DNA from: Novispirillum itersonii
GTDB taxonomy: Bacteria > Pseudomonadota > Alphaproteobacteria > Rhodospirillales > Rhodospirillaceae
Assembly (NCBI RefSeq): GCF_014205675.1
Contig: NZ_JACIIX010000001.1
Span: forward strand, 62,001-126,000
DNA length: 64,000 nucleotides
Direction: 5' to 3'
This document shows positions 8,566-17,068 of the stretch, piece by piece. Position 1 is the first letter of the stretch, and each line of letters starts with the position of its first letter. The notes beneath the pieces were generated by a model. It made no database searches. It saw only the letters and a program-made list of their open reading frames with translations, and was not told the origin of the DNA. A program made the position numbers and the translations under genes.

Positions 8566-9471
8566 ATGACCGCTGAATCCTCCACCCCGCCCGCCCCGGA
8601 GGCCCGCGCCCCCCGCGCCCCGGCCTGCCCCACCGTGCTCCTGCCCGCTCCCCCGGCCCTGCAAGGGGCGCTGGTGGCGGTGATTGTGCGCGACACCCAC
8701 GGCGTACCCCTGACGGCGGAGCAGCGGCTGAGCCACTTTCCGGCCTCGCCGCTGCTGTCCCTGCACTGGTATTCCGATGTCTCTGGCGGCCTGCTGCATA
8801 GCGGAGACGGCTGGCGCCCCCTGCCTGCCGACGCCTGCGTTTCCGGCAGTCAGGCCCGCCCGGTGACCAGCTGGTTCCCCGGGCCGGTGCGGGCCGGCAT
8901 GGTGTGCTTCACCGCCGATATCGCCCGCAGCCTGCTGGGGCTGGATCCGGCGGCGGTGCAGGATCGCTGCACCGGGGCCAGCGCCGTGCTGCCGGGGGAT
9001 CTGCATCCGCTGCTGGATGACCTGCGGGCCGCCGCCGATGCCGCGGCGGTGCTGGCGGCCCTGATCCGCCACCTTGGCCCGCGCTGGCAGGCCCTGCGCC
9101 CGGGCGTGCCAATCCTGACGCCGCTGCGCCGGGCCGGGCGGCACTGGGTGGAAACGCTGGCGCTGTCAGCCCGGCAGTGGCGCGGCACCCACAGCGAACG
9201 GCAGGTGGAACGGCGGATCCGCGCCTTCAGTGGCCGGTCCCTGCGGGACTGGCAGGCGCTGGTGCGGACCGAATCCGCCTTCCATGCCGCCCGCGACCAC
9301 GCCGACCGGGGCACCCCCCTGCCGCTGGCGACACTGGCCGCTGAGGAAGGCTTTGCCGATCAGGCCCATTTCAGCCGCGAGGTGCGACGCATCACCGGCT
9401 TCCCGCCCGGGGATTTTGCCCGCCGCTTCCAGCAGGATGAGTCGTTCTGGCTATACCGGCTGTGGGTTTAA
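8566..9471 (+). CDS. AraC-family transcriptional regulator
   Basis: 301 residues from the ATG at 8566. The frame extends upstream, but those residues are basic and low in complexity. The C-terminal 90 residues are the double helix-turn-helix of AraC/XylS proteins: SGRSLRDWQALVRTE, then PLATLAAEEGFADQAHFSREVRRITGFPPGDFARRF, with the classic second-HTH spacing. The N-terminal 200 residues form a sensor domain that includes WYSDVSGGLLHSGDGWRPL and a Trp-rich patch, ligand unknown. The gene is divergent from the P450 gene with about 150 bp between starts, so control of that gene is plausible. It is followed by an intergenic repeat cluster. Confidence 0.9.
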   Translation: MTAESSTPPAPEARAPRAPACPTVLLPAPPALQGALVAVIVRDTHGVPLTAEQRLSHFPASPLLSLHWYSDVSGGLLHSGDGWRPLPADACVSGSQARPVTSWFPGPVRAGMVCFTADIARSLLGLDPAAVQDRCTGASAVLPGDLHPLLDDLRAAADAAAVLAALIRHLGPRWQALRPGVPILTPLRRAGRHWVETLALSARQWRGTHSERQVERRIRAFSGRSLRDWQALVRTESAFHAARDHADRGTPLPLATLAAEEGFADQAHFSREVRRITGFPPGDFARRFQQDESFWLYRLWV

Positions 9472-9489
9472 AAGCCAGAGTGTCTGAGG

Positions 9490-9716
9490 GACAAAACAAA
9501 AGAAAGCGGAGCGGAGCGCAGCCACTGGCGCGTTGAGCGCCCGCGCGACCGTTCGCGTGTAAGGCAAGCGGGCGGACGCCCGCGCCCGCCGCCTGAGGGG
9601 CAGATAAACGGAGGGCCAACGGCCCGACTGGGCCATTGAGGCCCCGCGCGACCATTCGCGCGTAAGGCAAGCGGGCGGACGCCCGCGCCCGCCGCCTGAG
9701 GGGCAGATAAACAGAA
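9490..9716. repeat. Intergenic hairpin-rich repeat, family A (two units)
   Basis: Two head-to-tail units, each with a GC-palindromic CGCGCGACCATTCGCGCG-like hairpin, the string GGCAAGCGGGCGGACGCCCG, and CCGCCTGAGGGGCAGATAAA. Related units, mostly in the opposite orientation, recur at about 33540-33920 and 44860-45320. ORFs through them rotate between frames and have no plausible product. Confidence 0.8.
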
Positions 9717-9719
9717 ACC

Positions 9720-10592
9720 TTACAGGCGTTCCGGCAGGAACAGCTTCGGCGGCACCGGCAGCAGATCCTGCGCCGCCACCAGCTGCGGTTCAATCTCGCC
9801 CAGCCGCAGGGTCAGGTCGATCACCGCATACAGCGCCGACATCGCATGCGACAGTGCCTGTGGCGGCGCTTCGCCGTTCAGCAGGCAGCCCAGCATCAGC
9901 GCGGCACAGGCATCGCCGGTGCCATGGATCGGCTGCGGCAGGGTCAGGCGCGGGGTGCGCACCAGCCATGCCTCCTCCGCCGTCACCGCCAGACAGCCGA
10001 TTTCCCCCCGGTCCGGCAGCGGCATGCTGGTGCCGACCACCAGCCTCGGCCCCATCGCCAGCACCGCCCGGGCCGCCGTCACCGCCTCGGCGATGGTGGT
10101 GACCGGCAGGCCGGTCAGCAGGTGCAGCTCGAACCGGTTGGGGGCCACCACATCGGCCTGCGGCACCAGATGCAGCCGCATGAAATCAGGGATATCCGCC
10201 GCCGCATACATCCGCCCCTGCCCGTGGGCATCGTCATCGCCCATCACCGGGTCGCACAGGTACAGGCCGGTGCCCTCCCCGGCATGCAGCGCCTGCACCG
10301 CCCGCAGGATCGCCCCGCCGATTTCCGCCCGGCCCAGATAGCCCGACACCAGCCCGGAGGCCCGGCCCAGATGCCCGGCCGCCGCCAGCCCGTCGAGAAT
10401 GTCGCCGACATGGTCCGCCGTAAACGCCTCGCCGCGCACATCGGGGTAACCGATCCGGCAGGACAGCTGGCAGGTATGCACCGGCCACACCTCGAACCCC
10501 AGCCGCTGCAACGGAAACACCGCCGAGGCATTGCCGACATGGCCATAGGCCACATGCGACTGCACTGACACCACGGTGCGCTTACGGCTCAT
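9720..10592 (-). CDS. pdxY: Pyridoxal kinase PdxY
   Basis: 290 residues, normal for PdxY/PdxK. The start MSRKRTVVSVQSHVAYGHVGNASAVFPLQRLGFEVW carries the substrate-binding SHVxxGHVGN motif. DPVMGDDD (about residues 115-122) binds ATP-Mg, and HGTGDACAALMLG (about 225-237) is the ribokinase-family anion hole with the catalytic Asp. The enzyme phosphorylates pyridoxal to PLP in the cytosolic salvage pathway. The gene stands alone. Its stop abuts the repeat cluster at 9490-9716 and its upstream side faces a divergent CoA-lyase gene. Confidence 0.94.
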   Translation of the reverse strand: MSRKRTVVSVQSHVAYGHVGNASAVFPLQRLGFEVWPVHTCQLSCRIGYPDVRGEAFTADHVGDILDGLAAAGHLGRASGLVSGYLGRAEIGGAILRAVQALHAGEGTGLYLCDPVMGDDDAHGQGRMYAAADIPDFMRLHLVPQADVVAPNRFELHLLTGLPVTTIAEAVTAARAVLAMGPRLVVGTSMPLPDRGEIGCLAVTAEEAWLVRTPRLTLPQPIHGTGDACAALMLGCLLNGEAPPQALSHAMSALYAVIDLTLRLGEIEPQLVAAQDLLPVPPKLFLPERL

Positions 10593-10899
10593 TCTTTTGG
10601 TCCTTTATCAGGTTTGGTCCCTCAACCACCCCAGACCCTAGAACCACTCCGGCCTGCCGGAAAGAGGCTTTTTTGCAATACCCACCAGTCCGGTTTCCGA
10701 TTTTCCGCATCGGCCTCCGCCGGTCATACCGTCGCCCCCACCCCCGCCATAACGCACTGTGGTCTTGTACCCCGCCCCGGAATCGGTACTATGCTGCATG
10801 CGCGAATGCGCAACTTTGTTAAAGACGCACCACCAATCCAAAAAATCATCTTGCGTCTGGTCCGGCCAAGACCGACGCCATCCGGGAGGTTCCCCTACC
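10593..10899. other. Divergent intergenic region, pdxY / CoA-ester lyase
   Basis: About 300 bp between divergent genes, so it must hold promoters for both. An A+T-richer patch at 10810-10860 (around TTTGTTAAAGACG) is the best candidate for the lyase promoter, but no convincing -35/-10 pair was found. No gene-like ORF was seen. Confidence 0.4.
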
Positions 10900-11778
10900 A
10901 TGCCGACGCAGTCCCGTCCCCGCCGTTCCATGCTCTATATGCCGGGGTCCAACACCCGGGCGCTGGAAAAGGCCCGTGGCCTTGCCGCCGATGCCCTGAT
11001 CCTTGATCTGGAAGACGCCGTCGCCCCCGACACCAAGGTCGAGGCCCGCGCCAATGTCTGCGCCTTCGCCGCCACCTATGGCCAGCGCGAAGTGCTGATC
11101 CGCGTCAACGGTCTCGGCACCCCGTGGGGCCATGACGACATCGCCGCCGCCGCCCGCAGCGGGGCGCACGGCATCCTGATTCCCAAGGTGGAAAGCGCCG
11201 ATATGGTGCGGCAGGTCGAAGCCATCATGAATGCCAGCGGTGCCCCCGCCGACATGGCGGTCTGGTGCATGATCGAAACCCCGCTGGGCGTGCTGCATGT
11301 GGAAGAAATCGCCCGCGCCACCCCACGCCTCGGCGGGTTTGTGATGGGCACCAGCGACCTTGCCAAGGATATGCGCTGCCTGCACACCACCCTGCGCCTG
11401 CCGTTCATCGCCGCCTTCAACCTGTGTGTGATGGCCGCCCGCGCCTATGGGCTGGCGATCCTCGATGGCGTGTACCTTGACCTGTCTGACGATGAGGGCT
11501 TCGCCGCCGCCTGCCAGCAGGGCCGCGAGCTGGGCTTTGACGGCAAGACCCTGATCCACCCCAAGACCATCGGTGCCGCCAATGCCGCCTTCGGCCCGAC
11601 CGAAAAGGAACTGGACTGGGCCCGCACCATCATCGCCGCCCATGCCGCCGCCGAGGCCGAGGGCAAGGGGGTGGTGGTGGTCGACGGCAAGCTGATCGAA
11701 AACCTGCACGTCGTCACCGCCCGCCAGACCGTGGCACTGGCCGGGCAGATCGCCGCCCTTGAAGCCGCCGCCGCCTGA
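10900..11778 (+). CDS. CoA-ester lyase of the HpcH/HpaI-CitE family (malyl-CoA lyase or thioesterase type)
   Basis: 292 residues from the ATG at 10900, with GGGAGGT 10 bp upstream. The TIM-barrel CitE/Mcl fold shows RRSMLYMPGSN at the start, ADALILDLEDAVAPD with Mg-binding acids, REVLIRVNG, GILIPKVESA, WCMIETPLGVLHVEEIA with the conserved Glu, and GFDGKTLIHPKTI near residue 215. Such proteins cleave or hydrolyse malyl-CoA and beta-methylmalyl-CoA. The length and sequence are closer to the CitE-like malyl-CoA thioesterase (Mcl2) type than to the longer malyl-CoA lyase (Mcl1), but this cannot be settled by eye. The next gene, 18 bp downstream, is mesaconyl-CoA hydratase-like. The pair therefore points to the ethylmalonyl-CoA pathway of acetyl-CoA assimilation. 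Confidence 0.85.
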   Translation: MPTQSRPRRSMLYMPGSNTRALEKARGLAADALILDLEDAVAPDTKVEARANVCAFAATYGQREVLIRVNGLGTPWGHDDIAAAARSGAHGILIPKVESADMVRQVEAIMNASGAPADMAVWCMIETPLGVLHVEEIARATPRLGGFVMGTSDLAKDMRCLHTTLRLPFIAAFNLCVMAARAYGLAILDGVYLDLSDDEGFAAACQQGRELGFDGKTLIHPKTIGAANAAFGPTEKELDWARTIIAAHAAAEAEGKGVVVVDGKLIENLHVVTARQTVALAGQIAALEAAAA

Positions 11779-11796
11779 GCCGAAGGACGCATGACG

Positions 11797-12867
11797 ATGA
11801 CCACTCCGTCCAACAAGACCAACAGCGGCAATTTCTTCGAGGATTTCCGCATCGGTCAGGTGCTGGCCCACGCCACCCCGCGCACCGTCACCGAAGGCGA
11901 CATCGCCCTCTACACCGCCCTTTACGGCCCGCGCTTTGCCGTGCAGTCCTCCGCCGCATTCGCCACCGGGCTGGGGTTCGAGGACATGCCCGCCGATGAC
12001 CTGCTGGCCTTCCATATCGTCTTCGGCAAGACGGTGCCGGATATCTCGCTGAACGCAGTCGCCAACCTCGGCTATGCCGACGGCACCTTCGGTGTGCCGG
12101 TCTATGCCGGGGATACCATCACCACCACCTCCACCGTCATCGGCCTGAAGGAAAACTCCAACGGCAGGACCGGGGTGGTCTATGTGCGCTCGCGCGGGGT
12201 CAACCAGCAGGGCGAAATGGTGGTGGACTATGTGCGCTGGGTGATGGTCAACAAGCGCGACGCCGCCACCCCGGCCCCGGCCGAGGTGGTGCCCGACCTG
12301 CCGAAGACCGTACCGGTCGCCGCCCTGAAAGTGCCCGCCGGGGTCAGCTTCGACAGCGAAGCCTACGACACAGTTCTGGCCGGAAGCCCGCACCTGTGGG
12401 ACGACTACACCCCCGGCGAAAAGATCGACCATGTTGACGGCATGACGATTGAAGAAGCCGAACACATGCTGGCGACCCGGCTGTACCAGAACACCGCCAA
12501 GGTCCACTTCAACCAGTTTGAACAGGCCAAGGGCCGGTTCGGCAAGCGGCTGATCTACGGCGGGCACATCATCTCGCTGGCCCGCGCCCTGTCATTCAAC
12601 GGGCTGGGCAACGCCTGCAAGCTGGTGGCGATCAACGCCGGCAGCCACTGCAACCCGACCTTCTCCGGCGACACCATCCATTGCTGGACTGAAGTGCTGG
12701 AGAAGGCCGCCTTCCCGGAACGCGCCGATGTCGGGGCGCTGCGCCTGCGCACCGTCGCCACCAAAGACCTGCCCTGCGCCGGACATCCTTATAAGGATGC
12801 CGAGGGCAAATACCTGCCCAACGTGGTGCTGGACTTTGATTACTGGGTGCTGATGCCGCGCCGCTGA
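11797..12867 (+). CDS. mch: Mesaconyl-CoA hydratase (double MaoC-like hot-dog protein)
   Basis: 356 residues from the ATG at 11797. An ATG two codons earlier (11791) has the GAAGGA RBS only 3 nt away, against 9 nt for this one. Two MaoC-type halves are present. The N-terminal half contains FFEDFRIGQVLAHATPRTVTEGDIALYTALYG and FHIVFGKTVPDISLNAVANLGYAD. The C-terminal half contains VHFNQFEQAKGRFGKRLIYGGHIISLARALSFNGLGN with the dehydratase Asn/His region. This layout matches mesaconyl-CoA (2-methylfumaryl-CoA) hydratase, which interconverts mesaconyl-CoA and beta-methylmalyl-CoA, the substrate of the lyase encoded just upstream. It forms a two-gene operon ended by the hairpin at 12886. Confidence 0.87.
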   Translation: MTTPSNKTNSGNFFEDFRIGQVLAHATPRTVTEGDIALYTALYGPRFAVQSSAAFATGLGFEDMPADDLLAFHIVFGKTVPDISLNAVANLGYADGTFGVPVYAGDTITTTSTVIGLKENSNGRTGVVYVRSRGVNQQGEMVVDYVRWVMVNKRDAATPAPAEVVPDLPKTVPVAALKVPAGVSFDSEAYDTVLAGSPHLWDDYTPGEKIDHVDGMTIEEAEHMLATRLYQNTAKVHFNQFEQAKGRFGKRLIYGGHIISLARALSFNGLGNACKLVAINAGSHCNPTFSGDTIHCWTEVLEKAAFPERADVGALRLRTVATKDLPCAGHPYKDAEGKYLPNVVLDFDYWVLMPRR

Positions 12868-12885
12868 GCGGCCCGGCCGTCATGA

Positions 12886-12920
12886 CAGCCCCCGGGTCGC
12901 CCGCCGCGGCCCGGGGGCTG
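12886..12920. terminator. Bidirectional hairpin between mch and gntR-type gene
   Basis: An 11-bp stem CAGCCCCCGGG (12886-12896) / CCCGGGGGCTG (12910-12920) between two convergent genes. No long T-run follows. Two near copies of TCCGGAGTCTG follow at 12925-12955. Confidence 0.55.
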
Positions 12921-12964
12921 GTGTTCCGGAGTCTGGTGTCCGGAGTCTGCTGTTCCGGGATCCG

Positions 12965-13699
12965 TCAGAAGAACTGGCTGTAAGCGCGGCGGATGTCGTC
13001 AACCCGGGCCAGCGTCCCGGACAGATGGCGGCGGACCGCATCCTCCGCCGCCGCACTGTCCCCGGCCTGCATGGCGGTCAGGATCTCCCGGTGGGCGGAC
13101 AGAATGGTGGCCCCCTTGCCGGGGTCCATCAGGTTCAGCTTGCGCAGGCGGTCGATATGGCCGGAGCGGGACTGGATCAGATCCCACAGGGCAGGAACCC
13201 CGGCGGCCTCGTACATCCCCTGATGGAACTGCCGGTCCAACTGGCCGAAGCGCTCCACATCCCGGTCGATGGTCAGGGCGGTTTCCTGCTGGTCAAGAAT
13301 CCGCGCCGCCACCCCCTGTGCCGCCGTGCCCGGTGCCCCGCACAGCGACCGGACCACCTCCAGTTCCAGCGACAGGCGCAGGAACTGGGTTTCGCGCGCC
13401 TGCTGCACGTCGATCCGCGTCACCTCGGTCCGCGACTGCGGGATCACCGCCACCAGACCTTCCTGTTCCAGCATTTGCAGGGCATCGCGCACCGGGGTCT
13501 GGCTGACGCCATACTGGGCGGCCAGATCATTGCGGGACAACTGCATCCCCGGTTCCAGCTCCAGCGCCATAATACGCCCACGCAGCAGGTTATACAGCTG
13601 ATGGGCGGTGGAGGTCCGGCGCAGGGCCGTGACAGACCCCGCAGCCGGGGCAGGCCCGGCAGAACCGGCGTGAAGACTGGATCGGTGGGTAACGGACAT
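12965..13699 (-). CDS. GntR-family (FadR/FCD subfamily) transcriptional regulator
   Basis: 244 residues from the ATG at 13699, with AAGGGG upstream. The open frame extends much further back but crosses the likely promoter. The winged helix (about residues 40-105) reads AHQLYNLLRGRIMALELEPGMQLSRNDLAAQYGVSQTPVRDALQMLEQEGLVAVIPQSRTEVTRID, typical of GntR. The FCD ligand domain follows, with DRQFHQGMYEAAGVPALWDLI and SAHREILTAMQAGDSAAAEDAVRRHL, containing the Asp/His metal-binding ligands of that fold. The gene is divergent from the TRAP sugar-acid operon and almost certainly controls it. A 14-bp perfect palindrome lies in the shared promoter region. Confidence 0.92.
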   Translation of the reverse strand: MSVTHRSSLHAGSAGPAPAAGSVTALRRTSTAHQLYNLLRGRIMALELEPGMQLSRNDLAAQYGVSQTPVRDALQMLEQEGLVAVIPQSRTEVTRIDVQQARETQFLRLSLELEVVRSLCGAPGTAAQGVAARILDQQETALTIDRDVERFGQLDRQFHQGMYEAAGVPALWDLIQSRSGHIDRLRKLNLMDPGKGATILSAHREILTAMQAGDSAAAEDAVRRHLSGTLARVDDIRRAYSQFF

Positions 13700-13741
13700 C
13701 CGGCTGGCCCCTTTTGAAGTCCGCCCACTATACCGGGGCTG

Positions 13742-13768
13742 TTGACAGTGCGGAACTAATATATTAGT
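13742..13768. promoter_or_regulatory. Promoter region with 14-bp palindromic operator for the GntR regulator
   Basis: TTGACA at 13742-13747 is a consensus -35, followed by the perfect palindrome ACTAATATATTAGT (13755-13768). An exact -10 with 17-bp spacing is not evident. The palindrome, far more A+T-rich than its surroundings and midway between gntR and dctP, fits the size and symmetry of FadR-subfamily operators. Confidence 0.6.
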
Positions 13769-13829
13769 GCAGTGGTGCAGAAGAACAAGAGCCGAGTCAC
13801 CGGCCCACTGTCCATAACGGGAGGACCCC

Positions 13830-14882
13830 ATGACCAAGACGTCACTCCGGCGCGGCCTGACCGCCGCCTGCGCCGCCGCTGCCCTGTCCTTTGCCCTTTC
13901 CGGCACCGCCGCCAGCGCCACCGAAACCCTGAACATCCAGTCGTCATTCAACGCCGGCGACTTCACCATGCAGTACCTGACCGAACACTGGCTGCCGAAG
14001 GTGCCGCAGGTGACCGGCGGGCGCTATGCCATCACCCTGAAGCCGAACGGATCGGTCGTGCCGGCCAAGGAAACCATCGACGCCACCGCCTCCGGCGTGC
14101 TGGACGGGGATTTCACCTCGGTCAACTATTTCTCTGGCCTTGAGCCGGCCTTCGCCATTATGGCCGACCTGATTTCCGGCTATGACACGCCGGAGCAGAT
14201 GCTGGGCTTCTGCAAGACCGATCAGGGCGAGGCGATGGAACAGAAGATCGTCGACACCGTCGCCCACGGCGATGTGCAGGTGGTCGGCTGCGGCCCCTAC
14301 AGCCGGGAATCCCTGCCCGCCCGCGTGCCGATCAACGGCTTTGCCGACATGAAGGGCAAGAAGATCCGCGCCCCGGAAGGCCTGGCCTCTGCCGTGTTCG
14401 CCGCCGCCGGGGCCAGCCCGGTGTCGATCCCGTTTTCGGAAGTGTATGGGGCGCTGGAAAAGGGCATCGTCGATGCCGCCGATGCCTCGGCCTATATCAA
14501 CAACGCCACCACCGGCCTGCATGATGTGGCGTCCTATCCGCTGTATCCGGGCATTCATTCGATGCCGCTGATGCAGTTCACCCTCAGCAAGGACCGCTGG
14601 TCGAAAATGTCGGCCGCCGACCGCGCGGCCCTGCGCGACTGGTGGTATGCCGCCATGGAAGACCTGATCAAGGTCGTTGATGAGCAGGACAGGGCCCGGG
14701 TCGCCAGCGACAGGGCCGCCGGCAAGATCCACATCATCAACTGGGCGCAGAACGACCGCGACAGGATGCGGGGTGTCGCCCGCGGTGAATGGCTGAAGTA
14801 CGCCGACAAGAGCCCGCTGGCCCGCGAAGCCCTGAACGCGCACATCGCCTACATGAAGAAGATCGGCCTGTTCAAAGACTGA
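13830..14882 (+). CDS. dctP: TRAP transporter solute-binding protein (DctP family)
   Basis: 350 residues. It begins with a Sec signal peptide (TKTSLRRGLTAACAAAALSF, then LSGTAASA cleavage). The mature protein has the DctP pattern: TLNIQSSFNAGDFTMQYLTEHW, a substrate-clamp region with GCGPYSRESLPARVPINGFADMKGKKIRAPEGLASAVFAAAGASPV, and SEVYGALEKGIVDAADASAYINNATTGLHDVASYPLYPG. RAPEG supplies the Arg that normally pairs with a substrate carboxylate. It binds an organic or sugar acid in the periplasm for the DctQM permease encoded next. Tandem hairpins separate it from dctQ, probably reducing permease expression relative to the binding protein. Confidence 0.94.
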   Translation: MTKTSLRRGLTAACAAAALSFALSGTAASATETLNIQSSFNAGDFTMQYLTEHWLPKVPQVTGGRYAITLKPNGSVVPAKETIDATASGVLDGDFTSVNYFSGLEPAFAIMADLISGYDTPEQMLGFCKTDQGEAMEQKIVDTVAHGDVQVVGCGPYSRESLPARVPINGFADMKGKKIRAPEGLASAVFAAAGASPVSIPFSEVYGALEKGIVDAADASAYINNATTGLHDVASYPLYPGIHSMPLMQFTLSKDRWSKMSAADRAALRDWWYAAMEDLIKVVDEQDRARVASDRAAGKIHIINWAQNDRDRMRGVARGEWLKYADKSPLAREALNAHIAYMKKIGLFKD

Positions 14883-14934
14883 TCCGGGTTAACGGACCAC
14901 CCCGGCCACCCGACCAGACGCCCCCGTAGGGTGA

Positions 14935-14983
14935 CCCGACCGCTCACCCCTGTCGGGTTCCCCGACCGCTCACCCCTGTCGGG
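14935..14983 (+). repeat. Tandem hairpins between dctP and dctQ
   Basis: CCCGAC and GTCGGG arms enclosing an 11-nt CGCTCACCCCT loop occur twice (14935-14957 and 14961-14983, 26-bp period), with no T-run. They are well placed to protect the dctP mRNA 3' end or attenuate into dctQM, giving an excess of binding protein. Confidence 0.65.
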
Positions 14984-15043
14984 TCACGCCTGATCGGGCC
15001 GGGTGGCCGGTCCCCTTCCTGCGCCCCTGCCCCCGAGGCCATC

Positions 15044-15565
15044 ATGAAACGCCTGCTGTCCTGCGCTGCGACCGGCATAGACCGGATCAGCATTTTCATC
15101 GGGCAGAGCAGTTCCGTGCTGCTGTTTGCCTGTATCCTCGCCTCCGCCGTCGAAGTCCTCCTGCGCTATGGCTTCGACAGCCCGACCCTGTGGTCCACCG
15201 AACTGTCGATGACCCTGTGCGCCACCGCCTGGGTTCTGGCGGTCGGCAGTGTCACCCAACGCAACCGCCACATTGCCATCACCATGATCGAAGGGCTGAT
15301 CAGCCCGGCGGCATGGCGCCGCCTGCGGCTGGTGCAGATGCTGGCCTCGGTGCTGGCGGTCGGCACCCTGACCGTGGCGCTGTGGAAACCGGCGATGAAG
15401 GTCCTTGCCCGCCCCGAATACTCCGGCACCGCCATGAATTCCCTCCAGCCAAGCTATCTGAAGGTGCTGCTGCTGGTGGGCTGCGGCCTGTACCTGCTGC
15501 AACTGGCAGCCAACATCATCCGCTGGGTCCAGCGCACCGAGAAGGAGATCCCCGGTGGGCATTGA
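15044..15565 (+). CDS. dctQ: TRAP transporter small permease (DctQ family)
   Basis: 173 residues with four predicted membrane helices, the DctQ norm. The helices are at about 22-40 (SSVLLFACILASAVEVLLRYGF), 50-70 (LSMTLCATAWVLAVGSV), 95-112 (LVQMLASVLAVGTLTVALW) and 138-160 (VLLLVGCGLYLLQLAANIIRW). RNRHIAITMIEGLI between helices 2 and 3 matches the conserved RxxHxxxD/E signature of small TRAP permeases. It has GAGG upstream of the ATG. It overlaps dctM by 11 bp, so the two permease subunits are translationally coupled. Confidence 0.9.
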   Translation: MKRLLSCAATGIDRISIFIGQSSSVLLFACILASAVEVLLRYGFDSPTLWSTELSMTLCATAWVLAVGSVTQRNRHIAITMIEGLISPAAWRRLRLVQMLASVLAVGTLTVALWKPAMKVLARPEYSGTAMNSLQPSYLKVLLLVGCGLYLLQLAANIIRWVQRTEKEIPGGH

Positions 15566-16871
15566 AATCATCACCCTGCTGATCGTCGCCGCCCTGCTGG
15601 GGCTGATGGCGCTTGGCATTCCGCTGGGCATCACCACGCTGCTGGTGTCGCTGGGCACGGCCATCCTGTATTTCGGCGAACGCGCCGGATTCTTCATCGT
15701 CACCGCCAACGTGACGGAAGTGCTGCATAAGTATGAACTGATCTCCGTCCCCTTCTTCGTGTTCATGGCCAATGTCCTGGAACGGTCCGGCATTGCCCGG
15801 TCACTGTTTGAATCGATGGCGATCATGGGCGGGCGCTTCCGCGGCTCGGTCGGGGTGCAGACCTGCATCGTCGCCGTGGTGCTGGCGGCAATGTCGGGGA
15901 TCATGGGCGGCGAGATCGTGATGCTGGGCCTGATCGCCCTGCCGCAGATGCTGCGCCTTGGCTACGATAAGAAGCTGGCGATCGGCCTGATCTGTGCCGC
16001 CGGGGCGCTGGCCACCCTGATCCCGCCGTCGGTGGTGCTGATCGTCTACGGGCTGGCGGCACAGGTGTCGATCACCGAGCTGTTCGCCGCCTCAATCGGG
16101 CCGGGGATACTGCTGGCCTCGCTGTATATCGCCTATATCCTGATCCGGGTCCGCCTGAACCCGGCGCTGGCCCCGGTCTATGACATCCCGGAAACCGGCC
16201 TGCCGTTCCTGAAGCGCCTGCCCTTCCTGAAAGGGGTGATCCTGCCCGGCATCCTGATCGGGGCCGTGCTGGGGGTGATCTATTCCGGCATTGCCACTGT
16301 CACCGAAGCCGCCGCCATCGGCGCGGTCGGGGCGGTGGCGGTGGCCGCCATCCGCCGGGAACTCAGCTGGATCATGCTGCGCGATGCCATGCGCCAGACC
16401 GTGCAGACCGTCGGGTCGATCATCTGGCTGGTGCTGGGGGCCGTGGCCCTGATCGGCATCTACAACCGCATCGGCGGCGGCGACTTCCTGCGCGGCGTGC
16501 TGACCTCCCTCGATGTCGCCCCGATCGTTGTGATCATCGTGATGATGCTGATCGTGATGGTGCTGGGGACCTTTCTGGAATGGATCGCCATCCTGTTCAT
16601 CACCGTGCCGATCTTTGCGCCGGTGGTGGTGGCCCTTGGCTTCGATCCGGTGTGGTTTGGCGTGCTGTTTGCCATGAACATCCAGATCTACTACCTGTCG
16701 CCGCCGTTTGGTCCGGCCTGCTTCTTCCTGAAGTCGGTGGCCCCGAAGGAAATCAGCCTACAGGACATCTTCGCCTCCGTCCTGCCGTTCATCGCCCTAC
16801 AGGGGGTTGGCATGATGCTGGTGCTGTTCTTCCCGCAGATCGCCACCACCATCCCCGCGCTGCTGAAATAA
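15555..16871 (+). CDS. dctM: TRAP transporter large permease (DctM family)
   Basis: 438 residues from GTG at 15555, with GAAGGAG at 7 nt. It is highly hydrophobic with about 12 helices. Signatures of DctM include GIPLGITTLLVSLGTAILYF, SVPFFVFMANVLERSGIARSLFESM, GGEIVMLGLIALPQMLRLGYDKKLAIGLICAAGALATLIPPSVVLIVYG, EAAAIGAVGAVAVA and FLEWIAILFITVPIFAPVV. It forms the Na+-driven permease with DctQ and takes substrate from DctP. The start lies inside the dctQ 3' end. Confidence 0.95.
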   Translation: MGIEIITLLIVAALLGLMALGIPLGITTLLVSLGTAILYFGERAGFFIVTANVTEVLHKYELISVPFFVFMANVLERSGIARSLFESMAIMGGRFRGSVGVQTCIVAVVLAAMSGIMGGEIVMLGLIALPQMLRLGYDKKLAIGLICAAGALATLIPPSVVLIVYGLAAQVSITELFAASIGPGILLASLYIAYILIRVRLNPALAPVYDIPETGLPFLKRLPFLKGVILPGILIGAVLGVIYSGIATVTEAAAIGAVGAVAVAAIRRELSWIMLRDAMRQTVQTVGSIIWLVLGAVALIGIYNRIGGGDFLRGVLTSLDVAPIVVIIVMMLIVMVLGTFLEWIAILFITVPIFAPVVVALGFDPVWFGVLFAMNIQIYYLSPPFGPACFFLKSVAPKEISLQDIFASVLPFIALQGVGMMLVLFFPQIATTIPALLK

Positions 16872-16881
16872 GGAGGCAGCC

Positions 16882-17064
16882 ATGACAAAGCCCACAACAG
16901 ACCCCACAACCGGCCTGACCCACGACCTGCTGAAGGGGGATGAGGATATTCCCCCCGCCGACTTCGCCGCCGATGACGACGGCCTGTTCGGCAACTGGCC
17001 GGAATTCATCGGCCTGATCGGCACCGTCGTGCTGATCTGGTTCTCATTCGCCTTCAGAGGGTAA
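16882..17064 (+). CDS. Small single-pass membrane protein within the TRAP operon
   Basis: 60 residues, 10 bp after dctM and 4 bp before the dehydratase gene, with AAGGAGG just upstream of the ATG, so it is very likely translated. The N-terminal 38 residues are polar and acidic (GDEDIPPADFAADDDG). One membrane helix follows (WPEFIGLIGTVVLIWFSFAF), ending FRG. No family is recognised. Its location suggests an accessory subunit or regulator of the TRAP permease, but that is inference only. Confidence 0.6.
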   Translation: MTKPTTDPTTGLTHDLLKGDEDIPPADFAADDDGLFGNWPEFIGLIGTVVLIWFSFAFRG

Positions 17065-17068
17065 GGCC

